Part shown: in pieces, positions 9,135 to 17,783 of the stretch
How positions within the stretch are numbered: position 1 is the first letter of the stretch
Layout of the letters: the number at the start of each line of letters is the position of its first letter
Assembly (NCBI GenBank): GCA_964540515.1
Contig: CAZIMS010000003.1
Location: 124,001-188,000 of the forward strand
Length of the DNA stretch: 64,000 nt
Source: JAOAGA01 sp964540515
GTDB lineage: Bacteria; CALINM01
Direction of reading: 5' to 3'
The notes under the pieces: generated by a model
What the model saw: only the letters and a program-made list of their open reading frames with translations
Told to the model about the DNA's origin: nothing
Database searches by the model: none
Translations under genes and position numbers: made by a program

Positions 9135-10006
9135 TACTTCCCTTCAGGGAATATGAACATAAAGAGGTTTTTGGCGTATTCTGGATTAATATCTCTGAGG
9201 ATTCTATACTCCTCTATAGCGCTATTCTTATTTCCCTGTAACATATAGATCTTTCCTAATTTGAAATGGATATCGGGGTTTCTCGGTGAGTATATGGATG
9301 CTAACTTAAGCTCTTCAATAGCGTTATCATAATCTTTGTTTTCTGTTAATAAATCTGACATCAAAATATTGGCGTTATAGTAGCTGGGGTCAATATTTAA
9401 GATGTTTTTTAGCTCATCTTGAGCTTTCTGCCTATCTCCCCTTTCTAAATAAATCTTTGATAACTGGAATTTTAGCTCAAGATTATTTGGCATTAGCTCA
9501 CTAGCCTGGGCAAACTCTCTTAGGGCTAAATCAGTATTTCCTTTCTTTTTATGGATTACTCCTAATCTAACGTGAGCTGGGGCATAATCAGGTTTAAGCT
9601 TAACAACATTGTTTAACTCTTCTATTGCCTTATTTGGTAGCCCAAACTCATAGTAGCATATCGCCAGTTTGTACCGTAACTCATAGTTGTTAGGCTCTCT
9701 CTTTATCATAGGAACCAACAATCTGATGGCCTCTGAATAGTTGCCCCTTGACATCTCGACGTCAACTGAGTAGGTTGATTGAATAGATGGTTTCAATGGT
9801 TCTTTCTTGATTTCTAATTTATTCTCTTCTTGTTTTTTCTTTACCTCTACCTTTCTACTATCTTTTTTTTCTTCTTTAGGTAGAGCTGTTTTTTTATATT
9901 CTCTAACTGCCTTTTGTGTAATTTGATCTGTTGGTGTCGCATCGGCAAAAATAAAACTCGGGATAGCAAAAGATATTAAGAACACAAATATATAATTCTT
10001 CCCCAT
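9134..10006 (-). CDS. Periplasmic TPR protein
   Basis: A 290-aa protein with an apparent signal peptide (residues 1-21, ending IPSFIFADA), a charged Lys/Glu-rich linker at about 35-75, then five or six TPR units to the C-terminus, for example a repeat ending GLPNKAIEELNNVVKLKPDY. It is the first gene of the minus-strand cluster that runs through the second TPR gene and rfbA. An AGGAGGG-type ribosome-binding site lies just upstream (10010-10017 on the complement). It is divergent from the NlpC/P60 lipoprotein gene, with 164 bp between. Function unknown. Confidence 0.7.
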   Translation of the reverse strand: MGKNYIFVFLISFAIPSFIFADATPTDQITQKAVREYKKTALPKEEKKDSRKVEVKKKQEENKLEIKKEPLKPSIQSTYSVDVEMSRGNYSEAIRLLVPMIKREPNNYELRYKLAICYYEFGLPNKAIEELNNVVKLKPDYAPAHVRLGVIHKKKGNTDLALREFAQASELMPNNLELKFQLSKIYLERGDRQKAQDELKNILNIDPSYYNANILMSDLLTENKDYDNAIEELKLASIYSPRNPDIHFKLGKIYMLQGNKNSAIEEYRILRDINPEYAKNLFMFIFPEGK

Positions 10007-10153
10007 ATTACCCTCCTTGTAAATTAAAGTAAATATAACATAAAAACGTTTTATGTCAAATGTTTTTCTTAGATTTAATACTCGTAAAAGGAGTGAGTTT
10101 TTTACTCTTTAACAAACCAAATTACAAAATTTTTTATCCTGCCCAATTCATTC

Positions 10154-10162
10154 TGATATAAT
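10154..10162 (+). promoter_or_regulatory. Extended -10 promoter placing the start at or next to ATG 10171
   Basis: TGATATAAT is a perfect extended -10 element. Only 8 nt separate it from ATG 10171, so transcription should begin within about 0-2 nt of the start codon. No ribosome-binding site is present. No good -35 box was seen, as is usual for extended -10 promoters. Confidence 0.5.
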
Positions 10163-10170
10163 TTAATAAT

Positions 10171-10908
10171 ATGAGAGTTCTATTAATTGTTATTATAATA
10201 CTTTTAACATTTTCTTGCGCTGCTAAAAAGTCGGATAAGGTAGTTACCACAAACTATGCAGGCTATGCTATTCAGGTAGGTGCCTTTAAAAATGTTGATA
10301 ACGCAGTAAGATTAGTGAGTAGCTTAGAAAGACAAGGTATTGATGCCTTTTATTTTAAGAGAAGTGATGGTTTTTTTGTAGTTAGGTTTGGAGATTTTAA
10401 GGATCGTGACAGTGCAAAGGTTTATGCAAAAAGATTGAAAGAGAAAGGAGTAATAGAAGATTACTTCATTGCTGAGCCCTTTAATGCAAAGGAGCTAATT
10501 AAGGTTAAAAGTATAGAAAGGCCACAAAAAAAAGATAAAGATTTGGGTTATATAATTGCAGAAACGGCAAAAAGGTTTATAGGTATACCCTATAAGTGGG
10601 GGGGAAATAATGTAGCAGAGGGGATGGATTGTAGTGGCTTTACAAGGGCCATCTATAATCTTTGCGGTATAAATATACCAAGAACCGCAGATTCTCAGAT
10701 GAGAGAAGGCTATCCGGTAGATCATGACGATTTGGAGGAAGGAGATTTGGTTTTTTTTGGTAATAATGGCAGGGCAAATCATGTAGGTATATATATAGGA
10801 GATGGAAAGATGGTTCATGCTCCTAAAAGAAATGATGAGATTAAGATTTCAGATATAAAGAGCGGCTATTTTAAAAATAGATTTATTGGAGCAAGACGGT
10901 ATTTTTAA
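10171..10908 (+). CDS. SPOR and NlpC/P60 domain lipoprotein (cell-wall hydrolase)
   Basis: Predicted peptidoglycan endopeptidase. The N-terminus is a short lipoprotein-like signal with Cys16 after a hydrophobic stretch (the lipobox TFSC is imperfect). Residues about 30-105 form a SPOR domain (YAIQVGAFKN, then FFVVRFGDF), which binds denuded septal glycan. Residues about 120-245 form an NlpC/P60 domain with the catalytic cysteine in GMDCSGFTR, a histidine in NHVGIYIGDG and a second polar position in MVHAPKR. SPOR plus NlpC/P60 in one protein suggests action at the division site. It seems to be expressed from a leaderless-type promoter. Confidence 0.85.
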   Translation: MRVLLIVIIILLTFSCAAKKSDKVVTTNYAGYAIQVGAFKNVDNAVRLVSSLERQGIDAFYFKRSDGFFVVRFGDFKDRDSAKVYAKRLKEKGVIEDYFIAEPFNAKELIKVKSIERPQKKDKDLGYIIAETAKRFIGIPYKWGGNNVAEGMDCSGFTRAIYNLCGINIPRTADSQMREGYPVDHDDLEEGDLVFFGNNGRANHVGIYIGDGKMVHAPKRNDEIKISDIKSGYFKNRFIGARRYF

Positions 10909-10925
10909 AGATTAGTATAAATTCT

Positions 10926-11348
10926 ATGAAAAAAAGTTTCTATAAACAATTTGAAACTACTGGAGATATTGGGGTATATATATATGGAAAAGGTATAAAG
11001 GAGCTTTTTATTAATGGTGGACAGGCACTTTTTGATCTAATGGTTAGAAAAAGAAGGAAGGCAACAGAAAAAAAAGAGATTAAGTTAAACGCTGAAAGTT
11101 TGCAGCGGTTATTTATCATATGGTTGAATGAGTTAATTTTTTTGTTTGATACATACGGCCTTGTCGCATCTCGTTATGACATAAAGGTTTTCGAAGAGAG
11201 TGGGAGTTATGTCCTTTCTGGATCTATTATGTGTTTTACCAACGATGAATCAAAAGGTAGTGTTTTAATTAAAGCAGCCACTTATCATAATTTTTTCTTA
11301 AAAGAAACAGAAGACGGATATGAAGCAAGAGTACTATTTGATATATAG
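10926..11348 (+). CDS. Archease (RtcB activator)
   Basis: A 140-aa protein of the archease family, which helps guanylylation and multiple turnover of the RNA ligase RtcB, encoded 37 nt downstream. Recognisable parts are GDIGVYIYGKGIKELF near the N-terminus, NELIFLFDTYG in the middle and AATYHNFFLKE plus a C-terminal VLFDI. The usual H-T-A-D motif is replaced by ETTGD, although the metal-binding aspartate seems kept. Only 17 nt separate it from the previous gene. Family assignment is good because partner gene, length and C-terminal motif all agree. Confidence 0.85.
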   Translation: MKKSFYKQFETTGDIGVYIYGKGIKELFINGGQALFDLMVRKRRKATEKKEIKLNAESLQRLFIIWLNELIFLFDTYGLVASRYDIKVFEESGSYVLSGSIMCFTNDESKGSVLIKAATYHNFFLKETEDGYEARVLFDI

Positions 11349-11385
11349 TTTTAAATAAAGCAAATAAGGTCTATGGAGATAAGTT

Positions 11386-12825
11386 ATGGCAGAATTAAAA
11401 AGAATAGACAAAAATAGATTGCTTGTTCCAAAGGGCTATGTAAGTGGTATGAAAGTAGATGGTATTATATATCTTGATGAAACCTTAGAGAAATATTTAG
11501 AAGTAGATGCTATAAAGCAGGTTGCTAATGTAGCTACTCTGCCGGGGATTGTAAAGGCATCTATAGCTATGCCTGATATCCATACGGGTTATGGCTTTGC
11601 TATAGGAGGGGTTGCAGGCTTTTGCTTAGAAGAAGGGATAGTCTCTCCTGGTGGTGTTGGTTATGATATTAACTGTGGTGTTAGAATTTTAAGAAGTAAT
11701 TTAACAAAAGCAGAGATAAAAGAGTTCTTACCTGAGCTTGTAACAAACTTATATTATAATGTCCCATCTGGTGTTGGCTCAAAGGGTAAAATTAAACTCT
11801 CACAAAAAGATGAGCGAACCTTGCTAAAAAAAGGCGCTCTTTGGGCGGTTGAGGAAGGATATGGAGAGAGGGAAGACCTAATTTTTATTGAATCAGGTGG
11901 TTATCTTGAGGGTGCAAATCCAGAGATAGTGAGTGATAAGGCCTATGAAAGGGGTAAGGCTCAACAGGGTACATTAGGTTCGGGGAATCATTTTCTTGAA
12001 ATTCAATATGTTGATGAGATATATGATGAGGAGATTGCTTCTAAGTTGGGAATTTTTAAAGATCAGATTACTGTAATGATACATACAGGGTCAAGAGGTT
12101 TGGGGCATCAGGTCTGTACAGATTTTATAGAAATAATGCATAAGGCCCTAACAAAGTATAAAATCTCTATTCCTGATATGGAGCTTGCCTGTGCACCTAT
12201 AAACACACCTGAGGCACAAGACTACATATCAGCAATGAAGGCATCTGCAAACTACGCTTGGGCTAATAGACAATGTATTACCCATTGGGCAAGAGAAGCC
12301 TTTATGAAAGTATTAGGTATGTCCCCAAAAGATTTGGGTCTTACGCTAATTTATGATGTAGCTCATAATATTGCCAAAGTTGAAGAACATATAGTTGATG
12401 GTAAAAAGATGAAACTACTCGTTCATCGAAAAGGCGCAACAAGGGCTTTCCCTCCACATCATCCTGAGTTGCCTGATAAATATAAAGAGATAGGCCAGCC
12501 TGTAATAATACCCGGCGATATGGGTAGGGCATCCTATATACTTGTTGGTACTAATAAAGCTATGGAAGATACCTTTGGCTCCACCTGTCATGGTGCTGGA
12601 AGAGTCCTCTCGAGACATCAAGCAATAAAAAGAGCAAAGGGTAGATCCATAAGGAAAGAGATGGAAGAAAGGGGCATTATCGTTATGTCCGCAGGCAGAG
12701 AAACTTTAGCAGAAGAGATGTCAGAGGCCTATAAAGATATATCTGAGGTTGTTGATGTTGTTAACTCTGCAGGAGTTTCAAGAAAGGTTGTAAAGTTAAG
12801 ACCTTTAGGGGTTGTTAAAGGATAA
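11386..12825 (+). CDS. rtcB: RNA-splicing ligase RtcB
   Basis: GTP- and Mn-dependent ligase that joins 2',3'-cyclic phosphate (or 3'-phosphate) and 5'-OH RNA ends; it repairs or splices RNA. At 479 aa it is full length. Motifs: MPDIHTGYGFAIGG and GGVGYDINCGVR near the N-terminus, GSGNHFLEIQ in the middle, HTGSRGLGHQ, VAHNIAKVEEH, and near the C-terminus GSTCHGAGR followed by SRHQA. The histidine of the CHGAGR region is the GMP-attachment site in the family. GGAG precedes ATG 11386. With archease upstream it forms a compact RNA-repair operon; no RtcA or RtcR is nearby. Confidence 0.95.
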   Translation: MAELKRIDKNRLLVPKGYVSGMKVDGIIYLDETLEKYLEVDAIKQVANVATLPGIVKASIAMPDIHTGYGFAIGGVAGFCLEEGIVSPGGVGYDINCGVRILRSNLTKAEIKEFLPELVTNLYYNVPSGVGSKGKIKLSQKDERTLLKKGALWAVEEGYGEREDLIFIESGGYLEGANPEIVSDKAYERGKAQQGTLGSGNHFLEIQYVDEIYDEEIASKLGIFKDQITVMIHTGSRGLGHQVCTDFIEIMHKALTKYKISIPDMELACAPINTPEAQDYISAMKASANYAWANRQCITHWAREAFMKVLGMSPKDLGLTLIYDVAHNIAKVEEHIVDGKKMKLLVHRKGATRAFPPHHPELPDKYKEIGQPVIIPGDMGRASYILVGTNKAMEDTFGSTCHGAGRVLSRHQAIKRAKGRSIRKEMEERGIIVMSAGRETLAEEMSEAYKDISEVVDVVNSAGVSRKVVKLRPLGVVKG

Positions 12826-12860
12826 AATTTTTTATAAACCTTTAGGCACTTAAATTTAGG

Positions 12861-12890
12861 TTGCCTGATAGATTGGTAAAAAGGTAGAAT
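12861..12890 (+). promoter_or_regulatory. Sigma-70-type promoter giving a leaderless transcript
   Basis: TTGCCT (12861-12866) and TAGAAT (12885-12890) are separated by 18 bp. The expected start, seven bases after the -10 box, coincides with ATG 12897 of the next gene, and no ribosome-binding site is present there. Confidence 0.5.
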
Positions 12891-12896
12891 TTCCTT

Positions 12897-14642
12897 ATGC
12901 TTAAAAAACTAATTTTAGAAGGAGTTATAAACCAAAGGGTAAACTATACCTTCTATGCCTACGGTGAGGATGTTTATTCTCGAGTTTTCTATCAGTTTGA
13001 TAGGGATAACGGTATAGAGAGGTTTTTCTCTAAGGGTTTTGGATTTACAGTATACGATAATAGGATAGCCTATAGAGGTTTTGGTGGCAGTTTTTGTAAC
13101 TATATGTTTGGTGTAGAAAGACCCTTTAAGGATCTTATTAAGCCTGAAGTAAAAAACAGGCTAATAATGTTTGGTGCCACTCAAAAACATCCGGAGACCA
13201 TTGAGTTTACTGATTTAATCTCTGGGGAAGAAAGTTATTTAAATATCTTTAGCGAAGGTAATGCATTAACAAACTACTTTTTTATGGTCATTGATAAGAA
13301 AGACCACAAAAATATCGGCAAGAGACAAGAGGAGATCTTAAAAAAGTTAGGGAAAACCCTTAAAAGGACCGAACTTGTTAAAGAGGAAAAAGATTCAGAA
13401 CTAGTTAAATTAATTTACACAGAGATGAAGGAGAAGGATATTCTAGTTATTCTTCTTAAGGTTCATGATATTCTTGTCAAAGAGCTATGGTATTTGCTTG
13501 CAAAAGGTGAGTTGAGTGATTTAGAACAAAAGAAGATGAAGGAGTTGGAAAAAAAACTTGAAAAATATCAGATAGAGAGAGTAAGGGTAGAAAGCATTTA
13601 TCAGAACGAAGAAAACCAAAACATGGTTAATGAGTATGTTTCTTTATTGTTAAAAAGAAGTCAAAATTTTTCAGAAGAAGACGAAAGTAGATTAAAAAAA
13701 CTCAGACTTTCGCTTATAAGGAATGGAATCCCAGAGAGCATTCTTGATGGTTTAGAGAGAAGTATAACAACTACAACCTTTTCTTCTGGGATTGATGCAA
13801 TTAAAGATATACTTGATGGTTTTATGAATACTGGCAGCATTAGTGATGATAATATTATTAGGTTACTAATGGCTAAGAAAAGATCTTTGGTTAATAGGGA
13901 TATGTCTTTTGAACAGACCTTTCTTGATGCCGGTAGGCTAATAGATGAAAGAGTTTCAAAGGAAGGCAATTTTTTATTGATGGAAGGTTTTAACAAGATT
14001 ATAACCTATTTTGACAGATTTGATACAACCTATCAGATATTAACGAAGATATCTTTTGTCCCTGAATCTGATGTAACAGAAAATCATTTAAGAAGTCTAA
14101 TAGGAAACTATAAAATTTTTGAAGAGCTCCAAAAAGGTTTATTCTTTAACATCTTTTTTTCTGATCTTTATAAAGACCCCTATTTAACAAACTATGGCAA
14201 GAAAAGGCTTAGTTTTCTTGAAAAACAGATACCTTTAATTGTAAATGATGAGACTATGTTGACACCGAGCTTTTATGCCTTGAAAAATCTTATGCAAGAG
14301 GAGATTTACTTTTACAAGATCATCAGAATTATTAAAGAAAATTTTTGGGAAGTCTTCTCCTTGTGGGGAGAGAAAGATATCGATATGGATTATTATACCT
14401 CTAAGGTTGTAGAAAGACTAAAAGAAGAGTTAGGTGAAGATGTATATATACCAAAATATTTGTGGCAGGAGGTCTTCTGGCATATTAAGAAAGAGGTATT
14501 TTTTATCACCCAGATCTTGCCAAAAATAAGAGAAGAGAACAATCTTGACCTTAAGGAAGATTTTATATCTAATAGTGGCATAGATAGATTTTATGCTGAA
14601 GAGCTAGAAAAATCATACTATTCAAAACATGGAATTAGATAA
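12897..14642 (+). CDS. Conserved protein of unknown function, 581 aa
   Basis: No catalytic family was recognised. The N-terminal ~130 residues contain YGEDVYSRVFYQFDRD and a glycine-rich segment and look like a globular domain. Residues about 150-260 are charged and helical, probably coiled coil, and the rest is alpha-helical with many aromatic residues near the C-terminus. No signal peptide or membrane segment. From memory the N-terminus resembles an uncharacterised family found in Geobacter and relatives (possibly TIGR04442), which I could not check. It lies between rtcB and tilS, overlaps tilS by 14 nt and has its own promoter, so it may be co-transcribed with tRNA maturation. Confidence 0.8.
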   Translation: MLKKLILEGVINQRVNYTFYAYGEDVYSRVFYQFDRDNGIERFFSKGFGFTVYDNRIAYRGFGGSFCNYMFGVERPFKDLIKPEVKNRLIMFGATQKHPETIEFTDLISGEESYLNIFSEGNALTNYFFMVIDKKDHKNIGKRQEEILKKLGKTLKRTELVKEEKDSELVKLIYTEMKEKDILVILLKVHDILVKELWYLLAKGELSDLEQKKMKELEKKLEKYQIERVRVESIYQNEENQNMVNEYVSLLLKRSQNFSEEDESRLKKLRLSLIRNGIPESILDGLERSITTTTFSSGIDAIKDILDGFMNTGSISDDNIIRLLMAKKRSLVNRDMSFEQTFLDAGRLIDERVSKEGNFLLMEGFNKIITYFDRFDTTYQILTKISFVPESDVTENHLRSLIGNYKIFEELQKGLFFNIFFSDLYKDPYLTNYGKKRLSFLEKQIPLIVNDETMLTPSFYALKNLMQEEIYFYKIIRIIKENFWEVFSLWGEKDIDMDYYTSKVVERLKEELGEDVYIPKYLWQEVFWHIKKEVFFITQILPKIREENNLDLKEDFISNSGIDRFYAEELEKSYYSKHGIR

Positions 14643-15981
14643 TCTCATAAAAAGTATAAAAAAAAAATTTCTCCAACTTAAGATTTTTGATAGTTCTTCA
14701 GAAAACAAAATTGTTATTGGGCTCTCAGGTGGTGCTGATTCAATACTTCTTTACTACATTCTTGAGAAGCTCTCTAAAGAGTTCAATTTAAAAATTTTTC
14801 CAGTTCACATAAACCATTTAATAAGAGATGTCTCTACCGTAGAATCCGAGAAACTTAGTAGGTATATTAAAAATAGTTTTAATCAAAGGCTCTTTGTAAT
14901 CTCTGCTAATGTTTTAGAGTTAGCAAAGACAAAAAAGATTACCATTGAAGAAGCTGGTAGATTAGTAAGATATTTTACGTTAAATAATATTGCCAAAGCA
15001 GTAGAAGCAAAGTATATAGTCCTAGGACATAACTTAGATGATAACGCCGAGACAGTAATATTTAGAATATGTAGAGGCACTGGAGTATATGGGCTAAGAG
15101 CTATGGACTTATTAGAGGGGAATCTCATAAGACCATTAATAGATGTTGGTAAAAATGAGATTTTAGAGATTGTAAAAAAGATAGGGCTTTTTTATATAGA
15201 AGATGAGAGTAACCTGAATCTTGACTATAGTAGAAATTTAATAAGGCATAAAGTAATACCGCAACTTACTGATATAAATGTTAAGGCCCTTAGACACATC
15301 TGTGATTTATCTAAAGACGCCAGAGAGATAAGCAGCTTTATAAATAAAGAAGTAAATAGGCTTATTAAAAGTGGAGTTATTTATAGAGATGATGAAATAG
15401 TTATTTCAAAAATTTTCAACCAATTAGACTCATATATTTTTAGAGAATATCTAAAGGGCCTTTATGGTATTTTTAAAGGAGACACGCAGAAAATTAAAAG
15501 ATGTCAGTTAGAACAATTTTTAGATTTATTAAAAGATAAATCAAGTTTTTCTATAAACTTTCCCCATGATATAGTTTTTGAGAGGGGATTCGATTTTTTG
15601 CTAATTAGAAAAAAAAACTTCAAACTAACATTTATTCCCCAAAAAATAGAGGGGAAAGAAATTTTGATAGATTCTAAAATTGGTACCTTAAAAATTGACG
15701 GTAATATAAAACACCTAAAGGAAGATATTATTGTTAGACCCTTTGAAGATCGAGATATTTATAAAGGTAGAAAGTTAAAAGATTTTTTTATTGAAAGGAG
15801 AGTGCCAAAATTTCTGAGAAAATTTATACCCTTAATAGCCTTAGAAAAAAGCATACTCTTTATACCTCTCTTTGACTCCATTAACTATACTCTCTCAGTT
15901 GATGGCAGGACTTTTAAATTAAACTTTAAAGAAAAGCCTTTATATAGTAAAATATATAAGCTATTCAAAAGCAAACTTTAG
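14629..15981 (+). CDS. tilS: tRNA(Ile)-lysidine synthase TilS
   Basis: Converts C34 of tRNA-Ile(CAU) to lysidine so that it reads AUA codons. The PP-loop ATPase motif SGGADS is at 33-38. LGHNLDDNAETV and RNLIRHKVIPQL are typical of the family, and a C-terminal domain (about 350-450) is present. At 450 aa it is of the long TilS type. It starts within the last codons of the preceding gene and is followed after 8 nt by ftsH, the tilS-ftsH order seen in many bacteria. AUA codons are common in this genome, which fits the need for lysidine. Confidence 0.93.
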   Translation: MELDNLIKSIKKKFLQLKIFDSSSENKIVIGLSGGADSILLYYILEKLSKEFNLKIFPVHINHLIRDVSTVESEKLSRYIKNSFNQRLFVISANVLELAKTKKITIEEAGRLVRYFTLNNIAKAVEAKYIVLGHNLDDNAETVIFRICRGTGVYGLRAMDLLEGNLIRPLIDVGKNEILEIVKKIGLFYIEDESNLNLDYSRNLIRHKVIPQLTDINVKALRHICDLSKDAREISSFINKEVNRLIKSGVIYRDDEIVISKIFNQLDSYIFREYLKGLYGIFKGDTQKIKRCQLEQFLDLLKDKSSFSINFPHDIVFERGFDFLLIRKKNFKLTFIPQKIEGKEILIDSKIGTLKIDGNIKHLKEDIIVRPFEDRDIYKGRKLKDFFIERRVPKFLRKFIPLIALEKSILFIPLFDSINYTLSVDGRTFKLNFKEKPLYSKIYKLFKSKL

Positions 15982-15989
15982 GAGAAACT

Positions 15990-17783
15990 ATGAATAATTC
16001 TTTCAAAACTCTTGCCATATGGGTCTTTATACTGCTTTCTTTTATCCTTCTTTTTAATTTTTACAATCAGCCTGTAGGTAAGGTTAGCAAGATACTATAT
16101 AGTGATTTTTTGATAGATGTAGAGGACGGTAAGGTTGATACAGTAATTATTCAAAATCAGAAAGTTCAAGGACATTATAGAGATGGTAAAGAATTTAGAA
16201 CCTTTATCGCTCCAGACCCAGAAGTTTTTAAGATATTAAGAGAAAAGGGTGTCAAAGTAGATGTGAGAGTCGAAGAGACGAGCTTCTGGCAAAATGCCCT
16301 CATATCTTGGTTACCAATGATATTATTCATAGCAGTTTGGATATTCTTTATGAGGCAGATGCAGGCGGGGCAAGGCAAGGCCCTTTCTTTTGGAAAGGCA
16401 AAGTTTAAAACCTCTCAAGATAGTAAAAATAAGGTCACCTTTGCCGATGTAGCAGGTATCGAAGAGGCAAAGGAAGAACTAAAAGAAATCATAGATTTTT
16501 TAAAGGATCCAAAAAAATATACAAGATTAGGCGCAAGAATACCAAAAGGTGTTTTACTTGTTGGCTCACCAGGTACAGGCAAGACCCTTCTTGCCAAGGC
16601 AATAGCAGGTGAGGCAGGGGTACCTTTCTTTTCCATATCAGGCTCTGATTTTGTAGAGATGTTTGTAGGAGTGGGAGCCTCAAGGGTTAGAGACCTCTTT
16701 GACACAGCAAAAAAGAATGCACCCTGTATTGTCTTTATTGATGAGATTGATGCAGTAGGAAGACAAAGAGGCGCGGGACTTGGTGGTGGTCACGATGAGA
16801 GGGAACAGACTTTAAATCAATTACTTGTAGAGATGGATGGTTTTGACCCCAACAATGGCATTATTGTTGTAGCAGCCACTAATAGACCTGATATACTTGA
16901 TCCTGCCCTTTTAAGACCAGGTAGGTTTGATAGGCAAGTAGTTGTCCCTAAACCTGATGTTAAGGGTAGAGAACAAATTTTAAGGGTTCACACCTCAAAA
17001 CTTCCTTTGGCTTCTGATGTTGATGTAGAGCTTTTAGCAAGGGGAACCCCAGGTTTTTCGGGTGCCGATTTAGCAAATATGGTTAATGAGGCAGCCCTTC
17101 TTGCCGCAAGGATGAATAAAGAGTTTGTTGATATGGATACCTTCGAGAAGGCAAAAGATAAGGTCATGATGGGAACAGAAAGAAAAAGTATGGTCATTTC
17201 GGAAGAGGAAAAAAAGGTTACTGCTTATCACGAGGCTGGGCACACATTAGTGGCAAAATTTGTACCTAATGCAGATCCTATCCATAAAGTTTCAATAATT
17301 CCAAGAGGTATGGCCTTAGGTCTTACCCAGCTTCTGCCTATAGATGATAAACATAACTACAGTAGGGATTATCTTATTGATAACTTAACAATGCTTTTGG
17401 GCGGTAGGGCCGCTGAAGAGATTGCTCTAAACAAGATGACAACAGGAGCAGGTAATGATTTAGAGAGGGCAACAGAGCTTGCAAGAAAGATGGTCTGCGA
17501 ATGGGGGATGAGTGAAAAATTGGGTCCCTTAACCTTTGGTAAAAGAGGTCAACATATTTTTTTAGGTAGAGATTTTGCTGAACATAAAAATTATAGTGAG
17601 AAAACAGCCATTGATATAGACAACGAGATCAGACATATAGTTACAGATTGCTATGATAGAGCTAAGAAAATTGTTATGGAAAAAAGAAAAGCCCTTGACT
17701 TACTTGTTGACGCACTTCTTATTAAAGAAACCATTGATGGTAAGGATGTTGATAGGATAATCGAGGAGGCTAATGTTGTTTAA
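15990..17783 (+). CDS. ftsH: ATP-dependent zinc metalloprotease FtsH
   Basis: Inner-membrane AAA+ protease for damaged membrane and short-lived regulatory proteins. Two membrane segments (about 7-25 and 103-121) bracket a short periplasmic domain. Walker A is GSPGTGKT (192-199), Walker B CIVFIDEID (246-254), the second region of homology ATNRPDILDPALLRPGRFDR, and the zinc site HEAGH (414-418) is intact. At 597 aa it is complete. AGGAG precedes ATG 15990. It overlaps folP by 11 nt. Confidence 0.97.
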   Translation: MNNSFKTLAIWVFILLSFILLFNFYNQPVGKVSKILYSDFLIDVEDGKVDTVIIQNQKVQGHYRDGKEFRTFIAPDPEVFKILREKGVKVDVRVEETSFWQNALISWLPMILFIAVWIFFMRQMQAGQGKALSFGKAKFKTSQDSKNKVTFADVAGIEEAKEELKEIIDFLKDPKKYTRLGARIPKGVLLVGSPGTGKTLLAKAIAGEAGVPFFSISGSDFVEMFVGVGASRVRDLFDTAKKNAPCIVFIDEIDAVGRQRGAGLGGGHDEREQTLNQLLVEMDGFDPNNGIIVVAATNRPDILDPALLRPGRFDRQVVVPKPDVKGREQILRVHTSKLPLASDVDVELLARGTPGFSGADLANMVNEAALLAARMNKEFVDMDTFEKAKDKVMMGTERKSMVISEEEKKVTAYHEAGHTLVAKFVPNADPIHKVSIIPRGMALGLTQLLPIDDKHNYSRDYLIDNLTMLLGGRAAEEIALNKMTTGAGNDLERATELARKMVCEWGMSEKLGPLTFGKRGQHIFLGRDFAEHKNYSEKTAIDIDNEIRHIVTDCYDRAKKIVMEKRKALDLLVDALLIKETIDGKDVDRIIEEANVV

